A stretch of DNA of 64,000 bases from Latrodectus hesperus. Taxonomy: Eukaryota; Arthropoda; Arachnida; Araneae; Theridiidae. Positions 18,110 to 33,930 of this stretch are shown here, piece by piece (the stretch's first letter is position 1; the number at the start of each line of letters is the position of its first letter). The position numbers and the translations under genes were made by a program. A model generated the notes under the pieces. The model was not told the origin of the DNA. It worked only from the letters and a program-made list of their open reading frames with translations, and did no database searches. The DNA is taken from the NCBI GenBank assembly GCA_037975125.1, contig CM075862.1:18839338-18903337 (forward strand). The letters are read 5' to 3'.

Positions 18110-18260
18110 TATTTTGGTTTAAACTCTTTCGTGTGGCTTTGGGGTGTATTGGCTTCTTTAAGACTATGTCTTGGGCCAGTGCAGAAAAGCCATACTTTGT
18201 GCTAAGGTGGTCACACCCCCTGATGAAGAAGGCCATATTGGTACTTCGTTGCCTTTTCTT
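18110..18260 (+). repeat. Unclassified repeat fragment
   Basis: A short G+C-rich island with phrases such as CCCCCTGATGAAGAAGGCCA followed by ACTTCGTTGCC. A CTGATGAAG...GG...CGAAAC-like layout is typical of 3' ends of Penelope-like and some LINE elements, but the match is partial. A 61-codon frame (18106-18291) covers it and resembles no known protein. Confidence 0.3.
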
Positions 18261-18414
18261 TTATTCTATTTTTTTTGAAATTTTAAAATAAATAATGAAC
18301 TTTTTCAACTGTTTACTACTATATTTCGTATTTTTAATGTATTGTTCTCCATTTTTTAGTATTTGTTTATTATTCTCCATCTAATATTTGATTATTAATT
18401 TTATAAAAATGTAC

Positions 18415-18619
<205 letters not shown>

Positions 18620-18805
18620 ATATGGCATATTTTATTTTAAATGAAAAAACGTATCATAAAATAAAATTTTGGTATTGAAAACCAAATTCAGCGAAATTTG
18701 GATTAAACGTATTGATAACTTTAGTGGTTACAGGAAATTTTAAGACTCTTAACGTAGTTTAAGATAATAATGAAATAATAGATTAAAAATATGAAAAATT
18801 TGAAA

Positions 18806-21190
<2,385 letters not shown>

Positions 21191-21191
21191 T

Positions 21192-21635
21192 GTGACAAAA
21201 AATTTTGAAACCTGGAGAAGTTTCAACTTATTAAAAGATATTTCATTGCATAAAATGTGCCAAATTTTAGATTTTTATTCTCTAAATTTTTTACTATTGG
21301 ATTCTAAAGATTCTTATAGGACAGAAGTCATAAATGCAACTAAGCTATTAAATCCCTCTACTTCAGTAGAAGTGATTAGACTACCATTACAAAATTTAAA
21401 AGTGGACATTTAAGATCTCTGTGTTACAATAACTGGAAAAAGACTTTTCCTATCTGCGAGACGTGTCGCTGAGAACAGGTGACTCCTGATCATATTTGGA
21501 TTGTCTGGAGCTTTTCAGACTAGATTTTTATAATAACCCAATAATGGTTTTCAACTTTTTGAGAGTGAATGAACTCATAGACCTGGTTTAGTTCTACTTA
21601 ACCAAAGGATAAGTAACAGCAACAACAGCAGATAT
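21192..21635 (+). pseudogene. LINE ORF2 3' end (post-RNase H region), decayed
   Basis: 3' remnant of a Jockey/R1-like non-LTR retrotransposon. After a frame change near 21395 the plus strand reads KSGHLRSLCYNNWKKTFPIC, then ETC. After further 1-base shifts it reads EQVTPDHI, LDCLELFRLDFYNN and FLRVNELIDLV, ending at a TAG near 21590. The Cys..Cys..HI..C spacing and the NELIDLV ending are typical of the C-terminal zinc-knuckle-like region that follows RNase H in arthropod LINE proteins. A tail with CAACAACAGCAG-type repeats follows at 21615-21633. Everything upstream (endonuclease, reverse transcriptase, RNase H) is absent or unrecognisable. Confidence 0.8.
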
Positions 21636-21959
21636 TAAATATTTAACAATTGAATAAAAATTTTAAATTTAAAGAATTTGATATTAATTATATTGGAAAA
21701 CAAAACAATATTCTGAAAATGTATTTCATTTGATGAAATGACTCTTATGTATAGCATTCAAGCACACAATGCATGTAGAAATGTCCCATGTTAGGGTAAT
21801 TTCTATTAAAAAAATTATATTGATGAAAATATTTTTATTTTAAATATTGAATTTAAGGATTTTAACCTGCTAGTTTATAAAAAAATCCTATAAAGGTCTT
21901 TCAAATTCAAAACAAAGACGCCAAATATCTATAAATGTATATTACTTTAAAAACGTGGC

Positions 21960-22170
21960 TCCTATTTGAAATGATTTAAGAGAGAATGACCAGAGCGTAA
22001 CATTTTTGTAAGCTTCTTGGTGTAGAAGATTCAAGTGATTTATTTTTTCGAATATGTCGAAAGTAGCTTAATTTCATTACAAATAACCCATCGCCAAAGT
22101 TCTCGGCAATCGGTCTGTTTTCTTGTTCTAGGAAAATAGTGACTTCCTCAGTTGCTGTTAGCAAAATGAT
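21960..22170 (-). pseudogene. hAT transposase fragment (ZBED5/SCAND3-like)
   Basis: A minus-strand frame reads VTIFLEQENRPIAENFGDG, then FVMKL. After a 1-base shift it continues as ATFDIFEKINHLNLLHQEAY, then LWSFSLKS. This matches the conserved centre of ZBED5/SCAND3-like hAT transposases, where a FL..Q..PLAE....D..W..KLAYLADIFEKIN.LNLSLQG run is diagnostic. The frameshift separates KL from ADIFEKIN. Neither the BED finger nor the C-terminal dimerisation domain is nearby. It lies about 500 bp upstream of the candidate promoter at 22643 and is on the opposite strand, so it is unlikely to be part of that gene. Confidence 0.82.
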
Positions 22171-22642
22171 CTTTTCACCAACGGTATTAGATTTTTTACA
22201 TATAGCAATTTTATATTATACTTTTTAAGAGGCAATTAAAGTTTTTTTCATTTACAGGCAAATATTTAAAAAAATGATTTTTGCTTTTCTTATGCTTTTA
22301 ATTTTAATTTCCTGAATTTTCTAGGTTTGTTGGTTTACTACTATAAATCATTTTTAAATGTTTATTAGATTTAATGCCATCTGCTATCAAAGAAAATGAT
22401 GAAGTTAGCTTCTTCATTAACTTCAGTACTTGTAAATCCAAAATGTAATTATTATTGAGAAAATGTCTTTGATCCTATTTTCGTAACCACGTTCATCTGT
22501 ATACTTAATTATGCCTTACAATCGTTTAATACTGACTTAAGCACGTTTAAAAAGTTATCCTGATTTTGCATAAATATGATGACATGAACATTTAATACGG
22601 AGAATTGCAATTAACACGAAAACATACATAACATGCGCATTC

Positions 22643-22713
22643 TCGATAGATTCGATAGTGATAAAAATATCGACTCGAATAACACTGGCAGGAATTTAAG
22701 CTGGCTTTATCGA
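22643..22713 (+). promoter_or_regulatory. Cluster of four TATCGA (DRE-like) sites
   Basis: TATCGA occurs at 22668-22673 and 22708-22713, and its reverse complement TCGATA at 22643-22648 and 22652-22657. At this base composition one site per about 2 kb would be expected on both strands together. In insects TATCGATA is the DRE bound by DREF in housekeeping promoters; that link is from family knowledge. The cluster lies 126-196 bp before the ATG at 22839, in a CpG-richer patch (22620-22830) that stands out from the surroundings. No TATA box is evident. Confidence 0.5.
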
Positions 22714-22838
22714 ACATTCCTCATCTCTTTACAATAAACATTTGCTCAAATATGCGCATATTCGAGACAACATCTTGTCGACATACTTGAATATTCGAAT
22801 CAAATCGGAACTTCTGAGAAACTACGATAATGTTCAAC

Positions 22839-22929
22839 ATGGTAGACACAGGAGCAATGAAAAGAAAACATCAGATTCTTGCTTTGTCAATCCGAGGATC
22901 TGTGTTGCCAATACATTTTCGTATTTCTG
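22839..22929 (+). CDS. Candidate first coding exon, unknown protein
   Basis: ATG at 22839 has A at -3 and G at +4. It opens a frame of 30 codons beginning MVDTGAMKRKHQILALSIRG and ending in HFRIS plus one extra base, followed by the splice donor G|GTAATT (GT at 22930-22931). Without splicing the frame stops three codons later. G+C is clearly above the background. Exit phase is 1, which fits the entry phase of the exon candidate at 30020. A second frame, open from 22742 to 22933 without ATG, overlaps it, so the coding frame is not certain. I do not recognise the product. The upstream TATCGA cluster supports a promoter and 5' UTR just ahead. Confidence 0.45.
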
Positions 22930-23381
22930 GTAATTTATAAGTTTTAGAACTAAGGTTGCAATGTTGGTTTAGTGCCAAATTATTCAAAATATTATTATTA
23001 TTATTACAGTATGAATTTTATTGTATGCGGAAGACGTGATGAAAATTATGATTGAAAATTGGGCCACAAATACTGATAGTTTGAGAAACGCTGCATAAAC
23101 AAGTTGACAATAGAACAGAAGTAAAAACAAAATGAAAAATGCAAGACAGAACATCCACTTTGGGTTAGTTTATATCAGCTCAGGCAATTTAATTTTTTCT
23201 TCGATTTTAGTAATTAATAGAATTATAAATTAATAATAAGATACTTTTACTTCGAGAAGAAGATAACTTTGGATGAAAAACGTTGCAGTTGTTTTCTAAT
23301 GCTTTCTTTTACGATCCAGGAGAGAATTTAATTAAGGAGAATTAATAAATTAAGGAGATAATTTCAACCGCGAGGATCTGA

Positions 23382-23398
23382 TGACGTCATATGCAAAT
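23382..23398 (+). promoter_or_regulatory. CRE palindrome next to octamer motif
   Basis: TGACGTCA (23382-23389) is followed after one base by ATGCAAAT (23391-23398). The first is the full CRE bound by CREB/ATF bZIP factors and the second the POU-domain octamer, from general knowledge of these motifs. The pair lies in the presumed first intron of the plus-strand gene. A functional role is inference. Confidence 0.35.
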
Positions 23399-23399
23399 A

Positions 23400-25918
23400 T
23401 CTAATTACTATATTTGCAAACAATCTATTTTAAATCTTAATATTAATGTTTTGCTTATGCTACAATTAAAGCTTCTCTTTAAATTTTTAGTTAAATTTGT
23501 TTCTTGATGTGTTTGTCACTGCAGAAGCTTAATTTAAGCAATTTGTACTGAATACGACTCTGTAGAATCTGCTCATATATAGCAATTTCGCCGCAAATAA
23601 TCAGGTAAATATTGATTATATTGAAGTTATTTTAAAACTTTTATTATACTACAAATATTATTTTTTCATTAACAAATCATTATATGTTAAAGAGTAGGGC
23701 ATTTTAACAGATTGTTACATAGTGAGGGGATAAAAGAAATGAAAAGAATGTTGACTAGTTGAGAGTCTGTTTAAAATTAAATTACTTGAAAAAACAATGT
23801 GATATTCTATGTTAAAGCCACATATTATCAGAAGAATTATCAAATAGTTGTATTTGCACCTGTTATAGATAACCTAAAACCGCATAAAGTATCTACTAGT
23901 ATAGATTATTGATAACATAATAAAGAAACAGAAATATTCAAAAACAGTCGTAATGGCTCACAGGAATCAATGAGGTAAATAATAACAGTTAACAGATAAG
24001 GGTAAAGAATATATATCGGATATGTATTAACAAAGTTTATGAGTCGTAATTAATCATCACAATACTTAAAACTCAAAGGCAAACCTTAATCAGGTAATGC
24101 AATTTGTTATCTTTCAAAACAGTTCTTGTCAGCTTGCTCAGTACCCAGAAATCTTGTGTTTTAATTTTCGAACATAAATATGTACAATAAACGTAGAAGG
24201 GATTTATTTTGAATTTAATCTCAAGTTCAACCTTATAGCATTGATGACACGGACGTATGGGAAACTTTATAAAAGAAATATCCCGATTGTCACTCTAGTC
24301 AAATACCTTAATTAAAAGTTTACAGTATATTTTTTCAGCATTATCAAGGTAATTGTATTTAAGTTTTTTAATTTACTTCGCGCATCTTAAATAATGTTGG
24401 TTTGAACTCATATTAATACATTTTAAAATTGATGTTATTAATATGAATACATGAAAATATGTGTATTTATATTGATGAATAAAATGTTTCTCATATGAAA
24501 TTTCATTAGCTTTATGTTTCAATATTATTTAAATGATATAGAAATTTAAAATTTCAATTTGGCATAGTGTTCAGTATTGTATTTTAGTGTCAACGACCAT
24601 AAGACTTGGCAATAATTTGCAATAAGCAGACAATTTAAGAGAAGAAGAATTTAAAAAAAGATATGACTCTTAGTTGGAAGAAATAATATGCGAAAACGCG
24701 TTTGTTCCTTTTTTTGTTCGTGATATTTCTTATAATTTATTTTGTTGATAAACGTATAAAAATTTTAAATTAAAGCATTCAGATTCTAAAATTGATATTT
24801 TAGAAGAAATTTGAAAAATAAATGAAAACATTGTTGTGTTTTCTATTTAAAACGTTTATAATAGTTTAACACAATTAGATGATATAGTTATTTCTTGTTT
24901 CTTTCACAATAAACGAAATTAAACACTTTGAAAAAATATTAAAATAAAAATCAAATTCTGTCAGATAGATTGAAAACATGGTTATATGAATGGTGTTTAA
25001 AATAACTTTTAAGTCACAAATTAAATGCTATAAATGGAGGAAATAGAAAACCATATTCGTAAAGTGTAGAAATAACTAATTGCCTTCCGAGATTTCTCAA
25101 TGCAGATTTAATATTCCAAAAGCGAGACTGTGTAATATTATTCTATATTTTGCAAAAGTACTAATGCCTACTTTAATAAATAATTAATATAAATAAACTA
25201 GCGCTCTAGGAAAAGTGATACATTGAATTGATTTTTGATTTATAGGCCTCTAAATACGTTTGAAACATTCAAAATGTGAATTCTTTTTGTAGAATATATT
25301 TTTATTTTATGAGAAAAATATTGTATTTTAGTTATACTGTAATTATATAATATTTAAAATCATTATATGGCATGCATTTGAGAATCCTTACAAACTGTGG
25401 GCCAAGATAAGCATTTTTGTACCAAATATGTATTAATAATATCGAACAACAGGGATTCATTATAAAATTTAATAGTGCATTTTACGCGGTTGATTAGAGA
25501 AAATAAAACATTTTGGATTAAATATAAAATGTTCTAAAATATATAGTGCCTTTGAAAGCAAAATACTTCGTTAAGTAAGATTTTTACTCTCATCTATATC
25601 TTTTAAATTCTCATAATAAACGGAAAAAACATGAATCTTTTTTAAATTTCTCCATTTCGAAAAATTCCTTTCAACATCAAATAGAATGTCCTTTGAATCC
25701 CTTAAAATATTAATTGCAATTTAATTATAGTTAAATAATCTCTTTTAATGAAATTTCTACAAACATCATCAAATGAATTACATTCAATTTAATTGAGTGA
25801 AATTTTAACAGAAACTTTTGAGATCAGGCGTTTTAAACTAGCGTTCTTCTCTGATAAATAGTCTTTGGTAACACAGATTTACTGTAATTCCCTTATCTAG
25901 GTACCTAAATTGAGAACT
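23400..25918. other. AT-rich DNA without recognised features
   Basis: About 2.5 kb of AT-rich sequence, presumed intronic if the plus-strand gene model is right. No exon with convincing splice signals was recognised. Confidence 0.55.
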
Positions 25919-26099
25919 TGAAACGATTAATCTTGATAAACTTCTACTGGTCAAACTACAGGCGAAAATTTCAAGAACTCAATAATCATCTATTTCTGCT
26001 AGTGAAGATTTCAGCGGCTCTTTTGGCAAAATTGTTTCAGAAAATTCTAGGAAAGAAAATTACTAGAATCTATCTTAAATTATAAATTATTTTCCTTGA
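25919..26099 (+). repeat. Old dispersed repeat, family 2, copy 2
   Basis: Partner of 16372-16551; see that entry for the shared blocks. Orientation is the same. Confidence 0.6.
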
Positions 26100-27912
26100 T
26101 GGATCTGTGCTTTTTATTTTTTAAATGAAACTATAGTGCAAAATAAGTTGAAAAAATTAACATTTTCTTTCCCTTAAATATATATTTTAAGTTAAAATCA
26201 AAATATTTATTTTACTCATATTTTGGAAGAATATAATACGATTCTAGTCATATAAATTATAATACTTGCTATTTTTCCTAAAAAAATAAAATTATATCAT
26301 GTGTAAGAATTACATATCTTGTATTCAAAATTTCATGATAATAAATTATATTTTATTACAATAATTTCAAACATATATGTTCAATTCCGTGATTAAAATT
26401 ATTTTATTAATTTTTCTTTTATTCTGAGATAATTTTTTAAGTTTTAGGAATAGCTTTTAATACAAATTGTATAAAGAAATATTTATTCTATAAATACTGG
26501 AATCAGAATCATAATATATATCATCCTAAATAAATTAAAAATTATTAATATAAATTTATAAATAAATATATTAAAATTATTTAATTTGTTTTAATTATTT
26601 TGTACAAAACTATATTCCAAGAGTTTGAAACTACATTTTATTTATATTTTAGAGCCATTTAAAATACAATTTTTTAACTTTTCATATTACATAAAGATTT
26701 ATATACATACACTTTATATACAAACATTCATATGCATGTGATATAAATATTCATATACATGTGATTATAAATACAAGTATCTCTGTTGATTCAAAACATT
26801 GAATTTTCATTATTTTCTACATTAAAAGAAAGTAAGATTAGGTTTAAAAATGTTTGTATCTTAGAAAAGAAATTTGAGAACATATATTTATACATATGAA
26901 ATAAATTTTCTATGGAAATTTTACAAAAAGTGAATTATTTTTCATTGTCATTTTCCCATATCTGTGAATTATTGTGTAAACTTGAATTTTAATATTACAT
27001 CTATTAGTCATAAAACTATAATTTAAATACCTAAGTTCAAAACTTTTTTGATGCTTCATTGTAGCTCTGTTTAAGATATTTTCTTAATAGTTATTACTTT
27101 TAATTCACATCTCTACACATGTTTTACATATTTAATATATTTTATTCTTCACATTGAATCTCGAGTTCTGATATTAATAAAAGCATATTATATGAAATAA
27201 ATTTTTAACATTGAAGAAATACATACCCCTAATTTTGAAAAAAGTAAATTATTCCAAAAGAGAAATTGCGAAGTCACAGAAAAGGCACTTTCTCCTGATT
27301 TAAGCTAATCATTAAGTTTGAGATGAAATTTCACAAATATAATTATTAAAATTTTATTGAGCATTTTTTGAAAAGTACAATTTTCGAGATTGTTTTAAGA
27401 CCCCAAATTGAATCAGATTATCTTTCGAAAGCAAAATATATAATTCACATACACTTTTCTCATCATATATTTATTGTAAATATTTGAAGTAAAATTGTGT
27501 GTATTCTATTACAAAAACGATGTAGTTCCTCAAAAAGTTGTAAAATAGCTTTTTCTTAATGCGTAATATTTTGAAAAAATTATATTATTTTAATGAGACA
27601 CATTTTCTATTTATATTAGTAAAATTTTCTACACACTAATATCCTAAACATTCTATACATTAATATAAATAAATATACATCAAATATAAATAAATTTGGT
27701 TAACGTAGAAGGAAAGGCAAAAATAATTTTAATCTTAATTTACTTGAAATATAAAAGTAAATATATTTAAACAAAACATAGTTTTCTCAGATATGTATGA
27801 TAAACGTATTCAATGATACATTTAAGTGTGTTTCAAACTTCGAAAATATAACTCAAAAACACTCAGTAACTTTTTAAAAATTATAATATATTTTATAGTT
27901 TTCACTTTTTAA
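26100..27912. other. AT-rich DNA without recognised features
   Basis: About 1.8 kb of AT-rich sequence with simple (TA/CATA)-like runs near 26700-26780. Nothing recognised. Confidence 0.6.
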
Positions 27913-28093
<181 letters not shown>

Positions 28094-28589
28094 ATAAAAT
28101 CTTAGTAAACAATTTTAAGCCTCCAACTATAAGATTTTATTTAATCTCATGCCCAATACATTTTTTTTAATATTTATTTACGGAATTATCTAGAATTAAT
28201 CTAGAATTCCTAGTACTAATGATTCAAAACTAAAAGAAATTTCATTTTTGTATAAAATTATAAATGCCAATTTTAATTTTTTAAAAATGTAAACTTGTAA
28301 GCTAAAAATTATATATTAAATATTTTGTATCACTCTAAATTACCTAGAACCTATTAAGCACTGGATTTTTAATGCTTTATTCATTGAAAAAAATATTCTT
28401 TAGAACCCACTCTACTGATAATTAAACAAAAACAAAGGCAACACTTGAAAAATTTTGCATGAAATTTTGCAATGAAAACTATTTAACTTTCTTCGTTTTG
28501 TAAAAGTTATATGGAGGAAGAATGTGTTTTTAAATTATATTTATGATTACTTTCTTTAAACCTAATGCAGTATATATAATGCATACCTA

Positions 28590-28960
28590 GCTGCTCAGAC
28601 CAGCCTCAGACTGCTTAGTATGGATTGGATTATTCACTGATCCCACAGTTCCTCGAAATTTTCAACCGTGGTTGCATAAGGAGTTACACATGAAATTACC
28701 CCCTTTTCTTCATACCAATGAAGAGATTTCTGACTTCAGATTGTCAAGGACATATTCCAAACTTTCAGAGCTTCAGAAAAATTCTGAATGTGGTGGACTT
28801 CCCAATAGCTCTCTGTTTCAAGCAATGCATTATTGTATTTATTTTCTTCACTATCAGTACTGATGAGATCTGAAATTGAACTTAAACGTGCGTTGACAGT
28901 ATCAGTACTCATTGTAAAGATTCTGAAACTTAAGAATTCTACATTCATATTCGTTGTTTC
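28590..28960 (-). pseudogene. Possible decayed transposase C-terminus
   Basis: A G+C-richer island. On the minus strand the frame 28736-28948 contains MSTDTVNARLSSISDLISTD, an acidic EEN run and NFSEALKVW; after frame changes LKSEISSLV and then TTVENFEELWD follow. An acidic linker followed by a SEAL.. helix resembles the C-terminal tails of CENP-B/Tigger-type transposases. There is no catalytic motif nearby, so the family call is weak. An overlapping plus-strand frame (28672-28863) has no better claim. It could instead be a degraded host exon. Confidence 0.3.
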
Positions 28961-29172
28961 AGATTATATTGATAAATTGGCATTACATTTCTTCATCGGC
29001 TGTTTGTTTATGTCATTTTTATCAAATTTTTTGGTGTAAATTTTAGTTTAAATATTATATTATCAGTTTCTACTCAGGATATTTATGGATTTGCTACGTC
29101 TTTTTATTAATGAAAATCAAAATTGTAGTTTCAAAATAAATGTATATAATAATATAAATTCAAATTTTACAA

Positions 29173-30019
<847 letters not shown>

Positions 30020-30106
30020 TGCATGGAAATATGAGTTCCAAACCCACTTCCTTTGTACCTGAACAATGGAAGAAAATTCAAGAATTTTATGAATGCTGTG
30101 AATGGA
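30020..30106 (+). CDS. Candidate second exon, unknown protein
   Basis: The segment runs from an acceptor AG at 30018-30019 to the donor A|GTACGT (GT at 30107-30108). It reads V/-HGN then MSSKPTSFVPEQWKKIQEFY and ECCEW, with G+C near 40 % against about 22 % around it. Two leading bases give entry phase 1, matching the exit phase of 22839-22929; exit phase is again 1. The acceptor tract (TCTTCTATTTATG) is mediocre. If exon 1 is not used, ATG 30031 could be the start; a 3-codon upstream ORF (ATG 30022, stop overlapping ATG 30031) would then precede it. The PxxWxxIQEF pattern faintly recalls the N-terminal domain of type I diacylglycerol kinases, which is too little to name it. Confidence 0.45.
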
Positions 30107-32140
<2,034 letters not shown>

Positions 32141-32241
32141 TGTGTGTGTAATGAAAGAAGGAGGGAAATTAAGAAATGATTTTAAAAAGAAAAAAATAGT
32201 ACACACAAATTATATGTGTGTTATTTATAATACCTGTTCAC

Positions 32242-32376
32242 ATTTTCCTCATTATATTTTAATTTTATATATGTTGAGGTGGAATATCAGTTAAACTGAA
32301 TTTTTGATTATATTATTCAAAAATTCAATGTAACTGATACTCCACAGCAAAATATATCAAATAAAATGAGGAAAAT
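32242..32376 (+). ncRNA. Long imperfect hairpin, small-RNA precursor or MITE
   Basis: The left arm 32242-32307 and right arm 32317-32376 are inverted copies around a 9-base loop. The inner 40 bp pair at 34 positions, with several mismatches being G:U compatible, and include GTATCAGTTACATTGAATTT on one arm. The outer 12 bp (ATTTTCCTCATT / AATGAGGAAAAT) pair perfectly, with an unequal bulge of about 6 bases between. The size (135 nt) and bulge pattern fit a miRNA or hairpin-RNA precursor; a tiny inverted-repeat transposon is the main alternative. It lies in a presumed intron of the plus-strand gene; which strand would be transcribed is unknown. No miRNA family is recognised. Confidence 0.5.
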
Positions 32377-32599
32377 TATATACAAAATTACAATAACTAT
32401 ATTAGTTACAATGTTAACTTCAAAACGTAATACTTAGTAAATCTTAACAAAAGTTCAATATTATGTAATAATATTTTTCTATAACGCATGTAAGTTGGGG
32501 ACTCCGTAATAAGTATATTTATATTTTGTAAATCGCTATATATTTTATTCCATAAAGGCAAATTCTATTCTACAATATAATTTGTTTTTTATAAAAGGG

Positions 32600-33930
32600 G
32601 CACTAAAAATTTCACACGCTTTCATGATGCGTGATCAAAGTTATAATGAAAGTGAACCTTTTGAGATGTAACCGTTGTGCTAATTGGATTTTCATGAAAC
32701 TTGGTATACTCATTATATAGGTTATGAGGAGAAAATAACTGCAAATAATTCAAACCTTAGCAACTACTCACATTTGAAAGAAAGGAGAAATCTTTCAAAA
32801 TTAATAAAGTTTATATTCAATGATAAAAATTTCTTAATATGCGTTACATTGACAATAATTACTTATTGGACGCAAATTAAATATTGCTTAATGGTAGTTC
32901 AAAGAAAATTTCCAAGTACTTTTGCAACATAGAATGGAAAGTTAACTTTCAACTCAGTTAAAATACTTCTCTTCCAGGAACATAGTCGTTTGGGAATCTC
33001 ATCATAGAGATTCCCGAGGAAAGAACAAAGAAGCTATGTTTTCAGGAAAGTTTGCACATTAGATATTTTCTACTTATGAGCACAAAGGAATTCTTCGATT
33101 TTGTTTCAAGAAATAGTATTGTTTTCAATCTTGCATAAAGATAATGATCTTAAAATTTGTCATTTCTGTAAAATTAGAATGTCTTGCTTTGAAGGAGTTC
33201 GTTGTATCATGAATTCGTGGTAGAGCATGTTTTAGGAATTTAAGAATGAAAGTTTGAAATAAAAATGCCCCAGGTTAAAACCAACAATAAATTCACATTG
33301 TGCAATCATGCGTTAAATGTAATGTAGTTATTATTCTAGGATATGATGTGGTAAAGTTATGTTTATATGGAAATATTGATTATTCACAGATTCAGTTGAA
33401 AAAGTAAGAATCATATGACCACTGATTATAGAACTTTCATAAAAGCCAGTGAGATTAACAGAAATTTTCGATGAAAATTTGAGAATAAAAACAAAGTTTA
33501 TTTTGACATAGTTTTGTAAATTGTTGTGAACGGACATCATCAAAATCAATTGTAATACATTTGAATATCTACCTCTTAATGTGCTATCTGGAAGAACTTC
33601 TGTTGGTCATAAACTTATACACGTGTAAAGAGAAGAATCTTCCAAGTACACACTTTGAGAGATAATGTAAATAGCAGAAATGAATCATCTACCACTCATT
33701 GTTCAACATAGTTTAAAATCAAACCCTGGATTTATTGTTTCAAAGAGTGTTGTGCTCTTCTAGGATACGCTGTTTGATGCACTAAAACAGTATTTTGTGG
33801 TGGTAGCATCTCTACCAGGTGTGGGTTTTATATTAATTTTATTGGTAGTGGATAGCATATTTTTATTCTGCCGAAATCTGCCGAGGTATCGCCTACATTT
33901 GATATAAGATTGAGCTGTTTTTGAGAAATA
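32600..33930. other. Heterogeneous region, possible decayed repeat
   Basis: G+C is higher than average in several patches (32630-32720, 32940-33060, 33560-33640, 33740-33900). The phrase GGATTTTCATGAAACTTGGT resembles text near the ends of some DNA transposons, but no coding motif confirms an element. An acceptor-like CTTCTCTTCCAG (ending at 32979) opens a 28-codon frame with VVWESHHRD, without a good donor. A perfect 9-bp hairpin lies at 32992-33015. A tandem-like pair GCCGAAATCTGCCGAGG lies near 33870. Confidence 0.35.

Noticed and set aside
22742..22933. 63-codon plus frame without ATG over the candidate first exon
   Set aside because: Overlaps 22839-22929 in another frame and has no start codon or acceptor of its own; kept only as a caution about the reading frame.
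32684..32932. 82-codon plus-strand frame
   Set aside because: Low-complexity, AT-driven composition, no splice or start support beyond chance.
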